Positions 16,298 to 26,043 of a stretch of DNA of 51,427 nt are shown in pieces. The notes below the pieces were generated by a model. The model was not told the origin of the DNA. It was given only the letters and a program-made list of their open reading frames with translations, and searched no databases. Position 1 is the first letter of the stretch; each line of letters starts with the position of its first letter. The stretch covers positions 1-51,427 of the forward strand of contig JAAOXG010000007.1 of the NCBI GenBank assembly GCA_013036995.1, given 5' to 3'. The DNA comes from Lacrimispora defluvii (lineage in GTDB: Bacteria > Bacillota > Clostridia > Lachnospirales > Lachnospiraceae). The position numbers and the translations under genes were made by a program.

Positions 16298-17035
16298 ATG
16301 ATAAAGCCTATCATTGGTATTCTTGGAAATACATATAAAACAACGCCGGCTAAATTTTCCAGTTCAAAGCGTGAATATGTAAACAGTGATTATGTGGAGG
16401 CTGTGCTGAATAACGGCGGAATGCCGATTGCTGTTCCCTCCGTCAGCATGCTGGACGATCCGGAATCGGCCTTATCCTTCTGTGACGGTATTCTGGTGCC
16501 GGGAGGAGAAGATGTCAGTCCATGGTATTACGGAGAGGAACCCTCTCCGGGGATTCAGACAATTCGTCCTGAGATTGATGAGGCATGGATGGCGGCAGGA
16601 AGATACGCGCTGGAGAAAAAAATCCCAATGCTTGGCATCTGTAAAGGAATTCAGTTTCTGAATGTACTGTGCGGCGGAACCCTGTATCAGGATCTCTATC
16701 TTCAGAGGGAGGGTTCTATCCTGCATATGCAGTCTCTGGAACGCAGTTACCTGTTTCATCACGTGGATATCAGAAAAGACACATATCTGGCCGGGATTCT
16801 CGGTGAAGGAAAACATGCGGTTAATTCCATGCATCATCAGGCGGTTCGTGAACTTGGCAGAAATCTGACAGTCTCAGCAGTAGCTCCTGACGGAACAGTG
16901 GAAGCCATTGAGAGCAGTGACGGACAGATTGTCGCGGTTCAGTGGCATCCGGAAGGGCTGATTCATACCGCTCCTGAGATGAATAAGTTATTTGCGGATC
17001 TGGTACGGAGAAGCGAAGCATATCACAATCGGTAA
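16298..17035 (+). CDS. gamma-glutamyl hydrolase family protein (C26/PuuD-like)
   Basis: A 245-residue class I glutamine-amidotransferase-fold hydrolase of the C26/PuuD type. The nucleophile is Cys115 in M-L-G-I-C-K-G-I-Q-F, and His217/Glu219 in Q-W-H-P-E complete the triad; the oxyanion strand is V-P-G-G-E-D-V. PuuD-type enzymes cleave gamma-glutamyl amides such as gamma-glutamyl-GABA, and other relatives cut gamma-D-glutamyl links in the cell wall or folyl-polyglutamate. With M55 and CapA-like neighbours, a gamma-glutamyl peptide substrate is plausible, but not shown. Confidence 0.92.
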   Translation: MIKPIIGILGNTYKTTPAKFSSSKREYVNSDYVEAVLNNGGMPIAVPSVSMLDDPESALSFCDGILVPGGEDVSPWYYGEEPSPGIQTIRPEIDEAWMAAGRYALEKKIPMLGICKGIQFLNVLCGGTLYQDLYLQREGSILHMQSLERSYLFHHVDIRKDTYLAGILGEGKHAVNSMHHQAVRELGRNLTVSAVAPDGTVEAIESSDGQIVAVQWHPEGLIHTAPEMNKLFADLVRRSEAYHNR

Positions 17036-17115
17036 GGAAAAGAAAGCAGGGAAAATTCCGGATATACGGCATAAGAAACCGTTGTCCGGAATTGACTGGT
17101 TTGAGGCAGAAAAAT

Positions 17116-18441
17116 ATGAATGATACAATTAAAATAACAGCGGCAGGAGATATTCTCATTATGAAACGTCTGATACCGGGCTATGAGGGAATATCACCGA
17201 TCCGAAAATTTCTGATGCAGGGAGAAGTGCGCGCCGCAAATCTTGAGACAACGATTTCCGACGGGACATGTTATGCTTCTGCTTATTCAGGAGGTACCTG
17301 GCTTACGGCAGAGGAAGAATGTCTGGACGATATTCTTCAGTACGGATTTAATGTCCTGGGTGTGTCAAACAATCACACAATGGATTATTCCTATGAAGGT
17401 CTGCAGTCGACACTGTTTCATCTGAAAAAAAGGAAAATTGCATATGCGGGAGCAGGGAAGAATCTGTATGAGGCATCCAGACCGGCGATTGTTGATACGA
17501 CTGCCGGACAGGTGGCGGTTATTGATATCTGTTCGACGTTTGAGGATGCGGCGCGGGCAGGAAGCCAGACAGAACGGCAGCCGGGGCGGCCGGGGCTGAA
17601 TCCTCTGCGCTTTCATGAGACGTATTATGTCACAGAAGAACATATGAAAGTTCTGAAAGAGATTGCAGGGGCGACAATGATCAACGGGCTTCGCGATCTT
17701 CACCGGCAGGAGGGATTTGTGGCTCCGCTGCCTGAAGGTGTAATGGAATTCGGAGGCAGACGTTTTGAAGTCTGTGAAGACGGAAAAGAGGGCAGACATT
17801 CCAGAGCAGATGCAGGGGATCTGAAGCGGACGACGGATATGATCAGAGAAGCTCTGATGACGTGCGAAGCGGTCATTGTGATGGTACATTCACATGAGAT
17901 CCGCAGTGACAATGATGAAGAAGCAGATTACTTTCTGGAGGAATTTGCCCATGCATGTATAGATGCCGGAGCCTGTGCGGTGATCGGCGGGGGAACTCAT
18001 CAGCTCAAAGGTATTGAATTTTATCGCGGCAGACCTGTTTTTTACTGCCTTGGAAATTTTGTGTTTGAAAATCAGTATGTTCGTCTTCTGCCTTCTGATT
18101 ATATGGAAAAATATGGACTGAATATCCATACGGCAGCTTCTGTGGGGATCGCAAAACGTCAGGAGCAGTCCAGCCATTCTCTTTACGAAATCCCGGAAGT
18201 CTACAGAAGTGTTCTGCCGTATTTTGAAATTAGGGACGGAAAATGTGAACATATTGAGCTGCTTCCGGTAGAACTCGGCATGCATCGTAATCGTCCGGAA
18301 AAGAACATTCCTTATAAAGCGGAGGACGAGACGGCGGCAGAAATTGCCGGATATCTCACACGTGTGAGCAGGCGTTACGGAACAGCATGGAAATATCAGA
18401 AAGGAAGGATAGTGCCGGATGAGGAGAAGATGGGAAATTGA
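17116..18441 (+). CDS. CapA family protein (poly-gamma-glutamate-type metallophosphatase fold)
   Basis: A 441-residue protein of the CapA/PgsA family with the calcineurin-like metallophosphatase-type fold: A-A-G-D-I-L-I-M near residue 9, A-N-L-E-T-T-I-S, V-S-N-N-H-T-M-D-Y, V-M-V-H-S-H-E, and G-G-G-T-H-Q-L-K-G-I-E-F-Y-R-G. The metal ligands Asp, Asn, His and His of the fold are all present. CapA is needed for poly-gamma-D-glutamate capsule export, but no signal peptide or membrane helix is visible here, so this is a cytosolic relative. In this operon a hydrolytic role on gamma-glutamyl polymers is possible and unproven. The ribosome site is weak; the next gene overlaps it by 23 bases. Confidence 0.88.
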   Translation: MNDTIKITAAGDILIMKRLIPGYEGISPIRKFLMQGEVRAANLETTISDGTCYASAYSGGTWLTAEEECLDDILQYGFNVLGVSNNHTMDYSYEGLQSTLFHLKKRKIAYAGAGKNLYEASRPAIVDTTAGQVAVIDICSTFEDAARAGSQTERQPGRPGLNPLRFHETYYVTEEHMKVLKEIAGATMINGLRDLHRQEGFVAPLPEGVMEFGGRRFEVCEDGKEGRHSRADAGDLKRTTDMIREALMTCEAVIVMVHSHEIRSDNDEEADYFLEEFAHACIDAGACAVIGGGTHQLKGIEFYRGRPVFYCLGNFVFENQYVRLLPSDYMEKYGLNIHTAASVGIAKRQEQSSHSLYEIPEVYRSVLPYFEIRDGKCEHIELLPVELGMHRNRPEKNIPYKAEDETAAEIAGYLTRVSRRYGTAWKYQKGRIVPDEEKMGN

Positions 18442-20101
18442 AGAGGATTTTTCAGAATTCAGCAGAAAGAATCTGCCTCTCGCAAAGCGGACGCTGAAAG
18501 AGCTGGTATTGATTCCGGCGGCCACCGGTCATGAAGAACAGAGAGCGGAGTATTGTCTGCAATGGATGAAAATGCAGGGCATCTCAGGTGCTTACTGTGA
18601 TGCAGCAGGCAATGTTATCTGGGAATATCAGCCGGAATGCGAGAGAAAGATTTTGTTTACCGCACATCTGGATACGGTTTTTTCCATGGACGAAGTTCTT
18701 GAGCTTGTGGAAAATCAGGACAGATGGTGCTGTCCGGGGATCGGAGATAATACGGTGAACGTCGTGATGCTTCTGATGGCGGCGAAATATCTGAATGAAA
18801 TATCTCCGGAACTTCCCTGCGGTCTGATTCTGTCTGCAGATACGGGAGAAGAGGGGCTGGGAAATCTGAAAGGAATCCGCGCACTGACAAGTGCTTTTCA
18901 GAAACAGCTCAGTGCGGTAATTGCATTTGATCTGTACAGAGATAAAGTTTATCCCCGGTGTATCGGTTCTTCGCGCTACCGGATTGAGGTCAGGACGGAG
19001 GGCGGTCATTCGTTTCTTGACTTTGGAAAGAAAAATGCAGTTGCCGAACTGGCCGGATTGGTGACAGAACTGTATCAGATGAAAATACCGGAGCATTCAC
19101 GCACAACTTATAATGTGGGAGTCATGGAAGGCGGTACTTCGGTCAATACAATTGCCCAGGAGGCTTCTGCACTGTTTGAATTCCGCTCGGATTCGGCAGA
19201 AGCTCTGGAAAACTGTGAAGAATATCTGCGGCAAAAAATCGAAAGCCGGAAGTGCTGTGATGTATCATATCGCTGCGAGCAGGTCGGCAGACGTCCCTGT
19301 GCGGGAGAGACAGACGCGATTCAGATGGAGCGGCTGACAAACTGCTGTGTCAGAACACTGCAGGCGGCAACGGGAGTCGAACCGGCTGCTTCAGAAGCGT
19401 CGACCGACTGCAACATTCCTCTGTCACAGAATATTTCCTCTGTCTGTGTCGGGTTCTGCCGCGGAGGAGGAGCTCACACCAGGGAAGAGTGGCTGGATAT
19501 TTCAACGCTGGAAAGCGGACTTGCGGCCGCTCTGGCGCTTGTATGCCGAATTCCTTTTTTCTGTGAGAGCAGTGAGACTGTTTTGCGCGATACAATATCT
19601 TCAGCCGAAGAAAAAGAACAGATTTACGAATTGCTCAGAGTCTGTGACAAAGATTTTGTTCCTCCGCTGTCCGCGAGGAACAGTACATCCCAGAGTGACT
19701 GGTCCGGGGCAGAGAAAGAACAGGATGGCATCAGGGCATATCTGGAAGACATCTGCCGGCAGCATGTTCTTCTCTGGAAAGAAAGAGGGAAGGTCCGTGC
19801 ATTTATTACCTGGAAAGATCATTTTCAGTGCGGCCACCTTATCAGCTATCCGGATTCCTGTTATATGACAACGCTCTGTATTGATCCGGAATGGCGCGGT
19901 CAGGGGATATCAGAGAGTCTGTATATACTGGCGGAAAAAGAGATAAGAGCCGGATATCCGGGGGCTCCCATTACGCTCCGTACATGGTCTTCCAATCAGG
20001 CACAGAAGCATATCCTGGAAAAAATGGGATATCATACGGTAAAAAGATTGAAGGACGACAGGGGAGAGGGGATCGACACTGTTTATTATGTAAAGGAATG
20101 A
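18419..20101 (+). CDS. M20 family peptidase fused to a GNAT acetyltransferase
   Basis: A 560-residue two-domain protein. Residues 1-375 are an M20/PepT-like zinc peptidase: His83 in F-T-A-H-L-D-T-V with Asp85, Asp110 in G-I-G-D-N, the catalytic Glu in A-D-T-G-E-E-G-L-G, a dimerisation-domain histidine in T-E-G-G-H-S-F, and the last ligand in G-G-G-A-H-T-R-E-E-W. Residues about 380-560 are a GNAT domain, with the acetyl-CoA loop I-D-P-E-W-R-G-Q-G-I near residue 485 and an I-L-E-K-M-G-Y end. The frame is continuous and both halves look complete. It overlaps the CapA-like gene by 23 bases and ends the operon. The fusion suggests hydrolysis and acetylation of the same product amino acid. Confidence 0.88.
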   Translation: MRRRWEIEEDFSEFSRKNLPLAKRTLKELVLIPAATGHEEQRAEYCLQWMKMQGISGAYCDAAGNVIWEYQPECERKILFTAHLDTVFSMDEVLELVENQDRWCCPGIGDNTVNVVMLLMAAKYLNEISPELPCGLILSADTGEEGLGNLKGIRALTSAFQKQLSAVIAFDLYRDKVYPRCIGSSRYRIEVRTEGGHSFLDFGKKNAVAELAGLVTELYQMKIPEHSRTTYNVGVMEGGTSVNTIAQEASALFEFRSDSAEALENCEEYLRQKIESRKCCDVSYRCEQVGRRPCAGETDAIQMERLTNCCVRTLQAATGVEPAASEASTDCNIPLSQNISSVCVGFCRGGGAHTREEWLDISTLESGLAAALALVCRIPFFCESSETVLRDTISSAEEKEQIYELLRVCDKDFVPPLSARNSTSQSDWSGAEKEQDGIRAYLEDICRQHVLLWKERGKVRAFITWKDHFQCGHLISYPDSCYMTTLCIDPEWRGQGISESLYILAEKEIRAGYPGAPITLRTWSSNQAQKHILEKMGYHTVKRLKDDRGEGIDTVYYVKE

Positions 20102-20232
20102 AAAAAACGTCTGAAATCAGGCGGTGAGAATCAGCAACGATATTCCGCAGCCGCGGATATCATATTTCCTGACAGGCAATACAGCTGAGCAGGGAAACAA
20201 TAAAAAAGAATAACAGAATCATCAGATATCAG

Positions 20233-20280
20233 ATCCGGCAGAATACAGTGACTCATTTATTTTGCCGGATTTTTTATTTT
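20233..20280 (+). terminator. rho-independent terminator of the importer operon
   Basis: ATCCGGCA (20233-20240) and TGCCGGAT (20263-20270) pair perfectly and are followed at once by a T-rich run. It lies 130 bases after the last gene of the operon. The rest of 20102-20387 holds a TATACT (20325-20330) that could be the -10 of the next gene, without a good -35. Confidence 0.85.
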
Positions 20281-20387
20281 ACGCTTATTTGATAATTTAA
20301 AGTGCTAAAGAGGGAAAAGTGTGATATACTGATTCTGGGTTTCGTTTTCAGGAACGTTATTCCGGCAACATTCATCAGGGGGAGACA

Positions 20388-21302
20388 ATGAAACATAAAT
20401 CATTCAATAATATTTTACTGGCACTTACGGCATTCATATGGGGAAGCGCTTTTGTCGCGCAGAGCGTCGGCATGGATTACCTGGGACCGTTTACATTTAA
20501 TTCGATCCGGTGTGTGATGGGCGGCATCGTTCTTTTGCCTGTTATTTTTGTATTACATTGTCAGAACGGGAAGAGAAATGATACAAAGAAAGAAAGTGTG
20601 AATAAGGGAAAAAACAGAAAGACGCTTTTTGCCGGCGGAATCTGCTGTGGATTGGCTCTTGCCGTCGCAAGTTCGCTCCAGCAGGCCGGTATCGTATATA
20701 CAACTGCAGGAAAAGCGGGATTTATCACGGCGCTCTATATTCTGATCGTTCCGATGATCAGATTATTTTTTGGAAAAAAAGCAGGAGCAAAAATCTGGAC
20801 AGGTGTAGGTCTGGCTGTTGTGGGAATGTATTTTCTCTGCATTAACGAAGGGTTTACGATCGGGACGGGAGATCTTCTTGTGTTTTTATGTGCTGTTGTA
20901 TTTTCGATACATATTCTTATCATTGATTATTTTGCTCCGAAAGTGGATGGAGTGAGTCTTTCATGCATTCAGTTTTTTGTAAGCGGAATCCTGTGTTCTG
21001 TTCCGATGTTTTTATATGAAAAGCCGCAGATGGGTGATATATTTGCAGCATGGCTGCCGCTGGTCTACGCCGGAGTTTTTTCCTGCGGCGTAGCGTACAC
21101 GCTTCAGATCGTTGCTCAGAAAAATACGGATCCTGCCGTAGCCTCTCTCGTTCTCAGTCTGGAATCTGTATTTTCAGCGCTTACCGGATGGCTGGTTCTG
21201 AAAGAATATCTTTCCGGAAGGGAACTGTTTGGATGTATTCTTGTATTTTCGGCTGTAATTCTTGCCCAGCTTCCGGATAAAAAGAAGTCACTGAAAAACT
21301 GA
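20388..21302 (+). CDS. DMT superfamily (EamA) transporter
   Basis: A 304-residue membrane protein with ten predicted helices in two EamA repeats: repeat one begins L-A-L-T-A-F-I-W-G-S-A-F-V-A-Q, and repeat two contains S-L-E-S-V-F-S-A-L-T-G-W-L-V-L-K-E, the classical conserved E of the second repeat. A charged loop (about residues 62-79) separates helices 2 and 3. EamA carriers export or import amino acids and other metabolites; the substrate cannot be predicted. GGGGGAG precedes the ATG. It stands alone behind the terminator of the operon. Confidence 0.92.
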   Translation: MKHKSFNNILLALTAFIWGSAFVAQSVGMDYLGPFTFNSIRCVMGGIVLLPVIFVLHCQNGKRNDTKKESVNKGKNRKTLFAGGICCGLALAVASSLQQAGIVYTTAGKAGFITALYILIVPMIRLFFGKKAGAKIWTGVGLAVVGMYFLCINEGFTIGTGDLLVFLCAVVFSIHILIIDYFAPKVDGVSLSCIQFFVSGILCSVPMFLYEKPQMGDIFAAWLPLVYAGVFSCGVAYTLQIVAQKNTDPAVASLVLSLESVFSALTGWLVLKEYLSGRELFGCILVFSAVILAQLPDKKKSLKN

Positions 21303-21354
21303 GGATAAATTCAGGAGATGTATCGGTTTAACAAGAGAAATTGAGGTGTGGATA

Positions 21355-22344
21355 ATGATATCGTTAAACGACTATTTATATTCAGGAGATACGGTACTGA
21401 AAATTCTGAAAAAATACAGCAGAGATCTGAAAATCTCGGCAGTCAGAGATAATAATGAGGTGGACAGAATACACTGTGAATTTTTGAATCGTACTTCGGA
21501 TCTGCTGGAGCACAATGACTTTCTGACGGCACAGTCCCAGAAGATCAGGGAATTCTACAAGTATATGGCAAAAGAATACCCGTATCTTTCCTTTACGTTT
21601 AAAGGCAGGATCAAGTCCCTGATCCGGGCGGAAACAAAATTTAACGGTTATATTGTGGAGTATATCTACGATTACTATACAGAGAATGGTTCCTGACCGC
21701 CTCTGGAAGAACTGAAAAAGAAGCTGAACGGATTTCGTGACCTGATTGCATACCGTATTGTCATTTCCATGCCCAAATGTCATATCAGAGATGACGTACA
21801 GCGTGAGGAGGAAGAGATCCGCTATCTGTATGAGATTGCAAACGTTCTGAAAGGGTTTCTAGAAAAAAGAGGGTTCCGGGCAGAACCGGCTTTCGGAGTA
21901 AAAATAAGTACTTCTCCTCTGCTGAGCGAAGAAGTCAGACCGTTTTACAGGGATTATATTTCCAATGAAAAACAGCACGGATACCGTTCCCTGCATATCA
22001 CGTTTTTTGATGAAAGCGCAAAGTGTTATATGGAAATGCAGCTCCGTACCAAAGATATGGATGATATTGCGGAGATCGGCTCAGCGAACCACCTCGGATA
22101 TGAAAAGAAACAGGAAAGTGAGCGGGCCAGAAGGGACGCAATACCAGAAGGGGAATGTGTTTATTTCGACGAAGCATATGAGCGGGTCAGAAAACTGCAG
22201 CAGCTGGAACTGGCGAAGGTAGATGTGAATATGTTTTCTGCAGTGAATAACAGTCTCATCAATGACGGATGCGGGTTGTACCGCGGTCGGCTGATTCTTC
22301 CGTATGAACATCTGTCCAGATTTCAGAACGATCTGATTGACTGA
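21355..22344 (+). pseudogene. RelA/SpoT-domain protein interrupted by an in-frame TGA
   Basis: A 329-codon reading frame with a RelA/SpoT nucleotidyltransferase domain (F-R-D-L-I-A-Y-R-I-V-I-S after the break, R-S-L-H-I-T-F-F-D, and E-M-Q-L-R-T-K-D-M-D) is broken by TGA at 21694-21696 after residue 113. The two halves (21355-21696, and the same frame to 22344) line up without frameshift. The interruption falls just before the synthetase core, in the stretch E-N-G-S-stop-P-P-L-E-E. The second half has no strong ribosome site after the stop. Such proteins would make (p)ppGpp-like nucleotides. The most likely reading is a nonsense mutation or a base error; UGA recoding is excluded by normal TGA stops all over the window. 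Confidence 0.7.
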
Positions 22345-22381
22345 AACATCCTGCCGTTGAATTGTCAGCGGCAGGATGTTT
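22344..22381. terminator. bidirectional terminator between convergent genes
   Basis: AAACATCCTGCCG (22344-22356) pairs fully with CGGCAGGATGTTT (22369-22381), a 13-bp stem with a 12-base loop, with T's on the plus and A's on the minus side. It serves the RelA-like gene and the GH3 gene. Confidence 0.85.
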
Positions 22382-22400
22382 TCCAGTACAGTGATTTTTG

Positions 22401-24647
22401 TTACAGTTCCGACTCTGAAGAAGGGGAGTTTCGATATCGCTCCGCACGGCCGTCCCGGATGACGCCATTCCAGTTCAGTCCGAATCCATAGCGGTAGGTA
22501 TTTCCCGTACTGTCCGTATAGGGCGGGATGTCAAAAGGAAGGTCTTCACAGTGCATCTCCACGGATTTCATATCTGATGGGAATTCTATCGGAAGAAGAC
22601 CGGAAGGTTCTGCATTTCCGCAGATCAGATCAAAGAGGGCCTGTTTCTGTACACCGAAATCAATCAGGATTCCGTCTGCATAAGGTTCCAGTTCAGATAA
22701 TACCGCTGGATTATGCATTCGCAGACAGACAATCACAGGTTTGTCTCCCATTGCTTTCTTTGTATTGATGACCAGATCAAGGTCCGCTTCATTGGCAGCA
22801 GTTCCGGTTTTGCCTTTATAATTCCTGTCGATAAAATCCTCCCGGAAATCACCTCCCGCAATACTGTGTTCCCTTGCTTTTTCCGCAGTGTAAGGTCTGT
22901 ACTGAAGAGAAATGGGAACGTATCCGTTTCCGCCGCCCGACGCATCTTCCTCTGAATATCCGTCAGACAGAGGACTTTCTATAAATACAATTGCAAAATC
23001 CGCGTTCTGCGGCGTATCAGTCCATGAAAAATAATTTTCTGTGAGATTCTGATCCACGGGTAAGATTGTTTTTCCTTCTTCCCAGGTGCGGAAGAAAGTT
23101 TTTCTTGCCTTAATAGTTCTGGCGGGAATGTAGACTTTTTTTCCGGTGCGCACTGGCATTGCATGCTGGTTTTTCAGCATGACTACCGATCGGAGCTGAG
23201 CCTGATAGCCTGTTTTGGAAAATTCCTCACAGCCGACGATCTGTCTGCTCTCCTCCGGATCCAGGTAGGGATTTTCAAAAAGACCGCATCGGAACATGTT
23301 TGTCAGAAGACGTACGGCAGATTCTTCCATCCGTTTTCGCATGCGGGTTTCTCCGTGTTTTTTGCAGCCCAGCTGATACGCCTCGAGAAGAGGCCTGATA
23401 TCACTGTTGCCGCCGAACTGATCTACACCGTTCTCTATGGCAAGAAGATGTCTTTCTGCCTCCGTCAGGGATTCTGTTCCATAGCAGCGGCTGCCGAAAG
23501 AGTCAATCTGCGGTGATGGATCCTGTGTGATTCCCCAGTCTGTGCATACAACCCCGTCATATCCGTATTTTTCGCGCAGCAGATCGTGAATAAGATATTC
23601 GCTGTAGGAATTTCCGACATTCTGTCCGTTTTTTCTGTCCTGATTCCAGGAAACAGTGTAATAAGGCATAACGGCGGAGACACATCCGGTCTTTCCTCCG
23701 AGCCGGAAAACACCGTTTACGAAGGGCTTTAAGTGGTCTTTTAAATTATTTCCGGGATATACGGCAAATTTTCCAAAAGGATAGTGGGCATCTCTTCCTG
23801 CTTCACATGATCCTCCGCCCGGCCAGTGCTTTGCCATGGCGCAGACGCTGTCTCTCCCCCATCCGTCAGAACTGTTTTCTGTTGTCTGAAGGCCTTCGCA
23901 GTAGATTCTTCCAAGTTCAGTTACCTGCTCCGGATGAGTGCCGAAGGTATCTTCAAAGCGCATCCAACGGGGTTCCGTGGCCAGATCTATCTGAGGGGAA
24001 AGTGCCGTGGTAATTCCCAGCGCCCGATATTCTCTGGCAATAGTCCGGGCAAAACTGCGGCATATTTCAGGAGAAAATGATGCGGCAATCCCAAGTCCTT
24101 CAGGCCATTTGGAGACGTCGCTGCCGCCGCTCTTGAATTCGGCTCCCGCGTTGGAGGCTCCATGGCGGGGATCGCTGGAAATATTGACAGGGATTCCAAA
24201 GGGAAGTTCCTCTGCCGCCTGCTGCATGGCGTTGCTCCAGTTTGCGGCAGTCTCGGCATTTTCCAGCTTCATAACCAGAATATGGCGGATATGGTCCTCT
24301 TTGAGGAGAACTTTCTGCTGATCCGTCAATTCCCATGGTTCTGCCGTGCTTTCCGGAAACGATTTGCCGCCGTAAGTGGAAGAAAATGGCTCGCCGGGCA
24401 GTGAGGGTACCATCTGATGAGGGGAATACATCATCAGACCGGCGATCTCAGTAACTGACAGCCTGGAGGCCAGATCCATAGCCCTGGTTTTTGCATCCAG
24501 ACGTCAGTCTTCGTAGGGAAGCAGCTTTCCGGTCCGGGCAGAATCTTTGAAAAAACAGCCGTCTTCTTCAATCACAGGGGCGGATACCGTACCGATATCG
24601 GGGCCGTTTTCGTTGATGTATACAGTATATATTTTTTCCTTTTTCAT
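22401..24647 (-). pseudogene. GH3 family glycoside hydrolase gene with an in-frame TGA
   Basis: A 748-codon frame for a family 3 glycosidase (beta-glucosidase/beta-xylosidase type). The nucleophile region is D-G-V-V-C-T-D-W-G, and P-E-G-L-G, K-H-W-P-G-G-G and the late C-terminal Y-R-Y-G-F-G-L are typical. It is split by TGA at 24506-24504 into a 48-residue head (from ATG 24647, with AAGGAG upstream) and a 692-residue body from 24479. The break replaces the tryptophan of the usual P-x-E-D-W-R-L head motif, consistent with TGG to TGA. The body has a plausible ATG but no ribosome site. No signal peptide is visible, so it would be cytosolic. Stands alone, facing the RelA-like gene. Confidence 0.8.
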
Positions 24648-24940
24648 TCTGTACTCCTTTTCGGTCATTAAAATAAAAATTTTGTTTTTCTGGAAGATAA
24701 AAATAATCTGAATATCATATATCTGCCCGGTTTTCATACACAGGCCTCTATATGGGATATCCTATCAGATTCCGGAGCTTCCAGTCAATATTTCTGTTGT
24801 ATTATAATGCCTGAGGCTGATGCAGTTCACACGGACTTTTTGTGGGAGAAAAGCTGTGAGACCGTTTATTGCGATTCAGTGATCGGATGAAATGAAATCA
24901 GAGCGGAAGAACGGGAAGCTGTTTTATCACGAATGACAGA
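24648..24940. other. intergenic region before the GH3 gene
   Basis: No gene is seen in these bases. A minus-strand TTGACT (24808-24803) could be a -35 for the GH3 gene, but the matching -10 is poor. Confidence 0.35.
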
Positions 24941-24990
24941 AAAAGAGGATTCCTCCACAGAACTTGACGATCTGTGGGGAATCCTCTTTG
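24941..24990 (-). terminator. rho-independent terminator of the BASS transporter gene
   Basis: A long inverted repeat, AAAGAGGATTCC-ccacaga against tctgtgg-GGAATCCTCTTT, starts just after the stop on the minus strand and ends in a short U-run (the plus strand shows A's at 24939-24945). Confidence 0.85.
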
Positions 24991-24994
24991 GTAC

Positions 24995-26017
24995 TTAAGC
25001 TTTCACAGGGTTTGTGGAAACTTTCTTTTCTTTGTGTTTATCTCTCCAGGCGAAGAGACCGGCCAGCAGAGTTCCGGAAATGGAATGCCATACACAGGAT
25101 ACGGCGCAGATAATTGCCGCCTGAGGTGCAGAAGCGAACTGAGCGGTAGTGGTTGCCAGGTTTGTGGCAAGTCCTGCATTCTGCATACCTACTTCGATGG
25201 AAATTGTCTTTCTCTTGGAATAATTCATTCCGGTCACAGAACCCGCCAGATATCCAAGCAGATATCCAAGACCATTGTGCAGGAGAACCGCCAGGAAGAT
25301 GATCACTCCGGAGCGGAAGAAATTGGATCCCTGGGAAGAAATTACGCCGCCGACAACACAGGCCAGTCCGAGTACTGCGATTCCCGGCATGATTTTCTGA
25401 AATTCCATAAATAAAGCTTTTTTTCCTAAAAAGTAGTTCAGGATAAATCCAAGAGCTACAGGCAGAATCACAGTTTCAATGATGGAAATAAACATGGGAA
25501 TTCCGTTGATTGTGATCTGTGTTCCGCTTGCAAGAAAAGAAACAAGCAGAGGAGTGGCTACCGGGGAAAGCAGGGTAGACACCGTGGTCATGCCTACGGA
25601 GAAAGCCACATCTCCTCCGCAAAGGTAGGACATAATGTTGGAAGACACCCCGCCCGGGCAGCATCCTACAAGAATCAGTCCGAGAGCAATGGCATCCGGC
25701 AGCTGCAGCACTCTGGAAATGGCAAAGGCAAGAAAAGGCATGATCAGATATTGTGCAATGGCGCCAATGCAGATATCAAACGGTCTCTGCGCAAGAATGT
25801 GAAAATCTTCTTTTGTCAGAGTCAGTCCCATACTGAACATAATAATTCCGATGATAATAGACTGCCATGTAAATTTGTTGGAAACAGGATCAACAAACAA
25901 AGTGAAGTTGACCCACTGCATGATGACAGGACAGAGAAAGGTGACTACGGCGATCGCAATTACAACCAGAGAAGTGTAATTGGACAGAAAATGGCTGACT
26001 TTTTGTAACGTTTTCAT
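24995..26017 (-). CDS. BASS family (bile acid:sodium symporter-like) transporter
   Basis: A 340-residue membrane protein with about ten helices. Family marks are G-I-I-M-F-S-M-G-L-T-L, the crossing-helix motif V-G-C-C-P-G-G-V-S-S-N, and E-V-G-M-Q-N-A-G-L-A near residue 278. Prokaryotic BASS proteins carry bile acids, pantoate/ketopantoate or 2-oxo acids with sodium. AAGGAGG precedes the ATG at 26017. The T-box leader upstream ties its expression to an uncharged tRNA and thus to amino-acid starvation, which argues against a bile-acid role and favours a 2-oxo acid or an amino-acid precursor. The tRNA identity is uncertain (see the T-box entry). Confidence 0.9.
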   Translation of the reverse strand: MKTLQKVSHFLSNYTSLVVIAIAVVTFLCPVIMQWVNFTLFVDPVSNKFTWQSIIIGIIMFSMGLTLTKEDFHILAQRPFDICIGAIAQYLIMPFLAFAISRVLQLPDAIALGLILVGCCPGGVSSNIMSYLCGGDVAFSVGMTTVSTLLSPVATPLLVSFLASGTQITINGIPMFISIIETVILPVALGFILNYFLGKKALFMEFQKIMPGIAVLGLACVVGGVISSQGSNFFRSGVIIFLAVLLHNGLGYLLGYLAGSVTGMNYSKRKTISIEVGMQNAGLATNLATTTAQFASAPQAAIICAVSCVWHSISGTLLAGLFAWRDKHKEKKVSTNPVKA

Positions 26018-26043
26018 GAGAATGCCTCCTTATGATATTTGAC

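Noticed and set aside
21355-24647. UGA read as an amino acid (recoding or selenocysteine) in two genes
   Set aside because: Many intact genes here end with TGA, some in ATGA overlaps (47102, 48223), so UGA is a normal stop; no SECIS element was seen and the GH3 site expects Trp.
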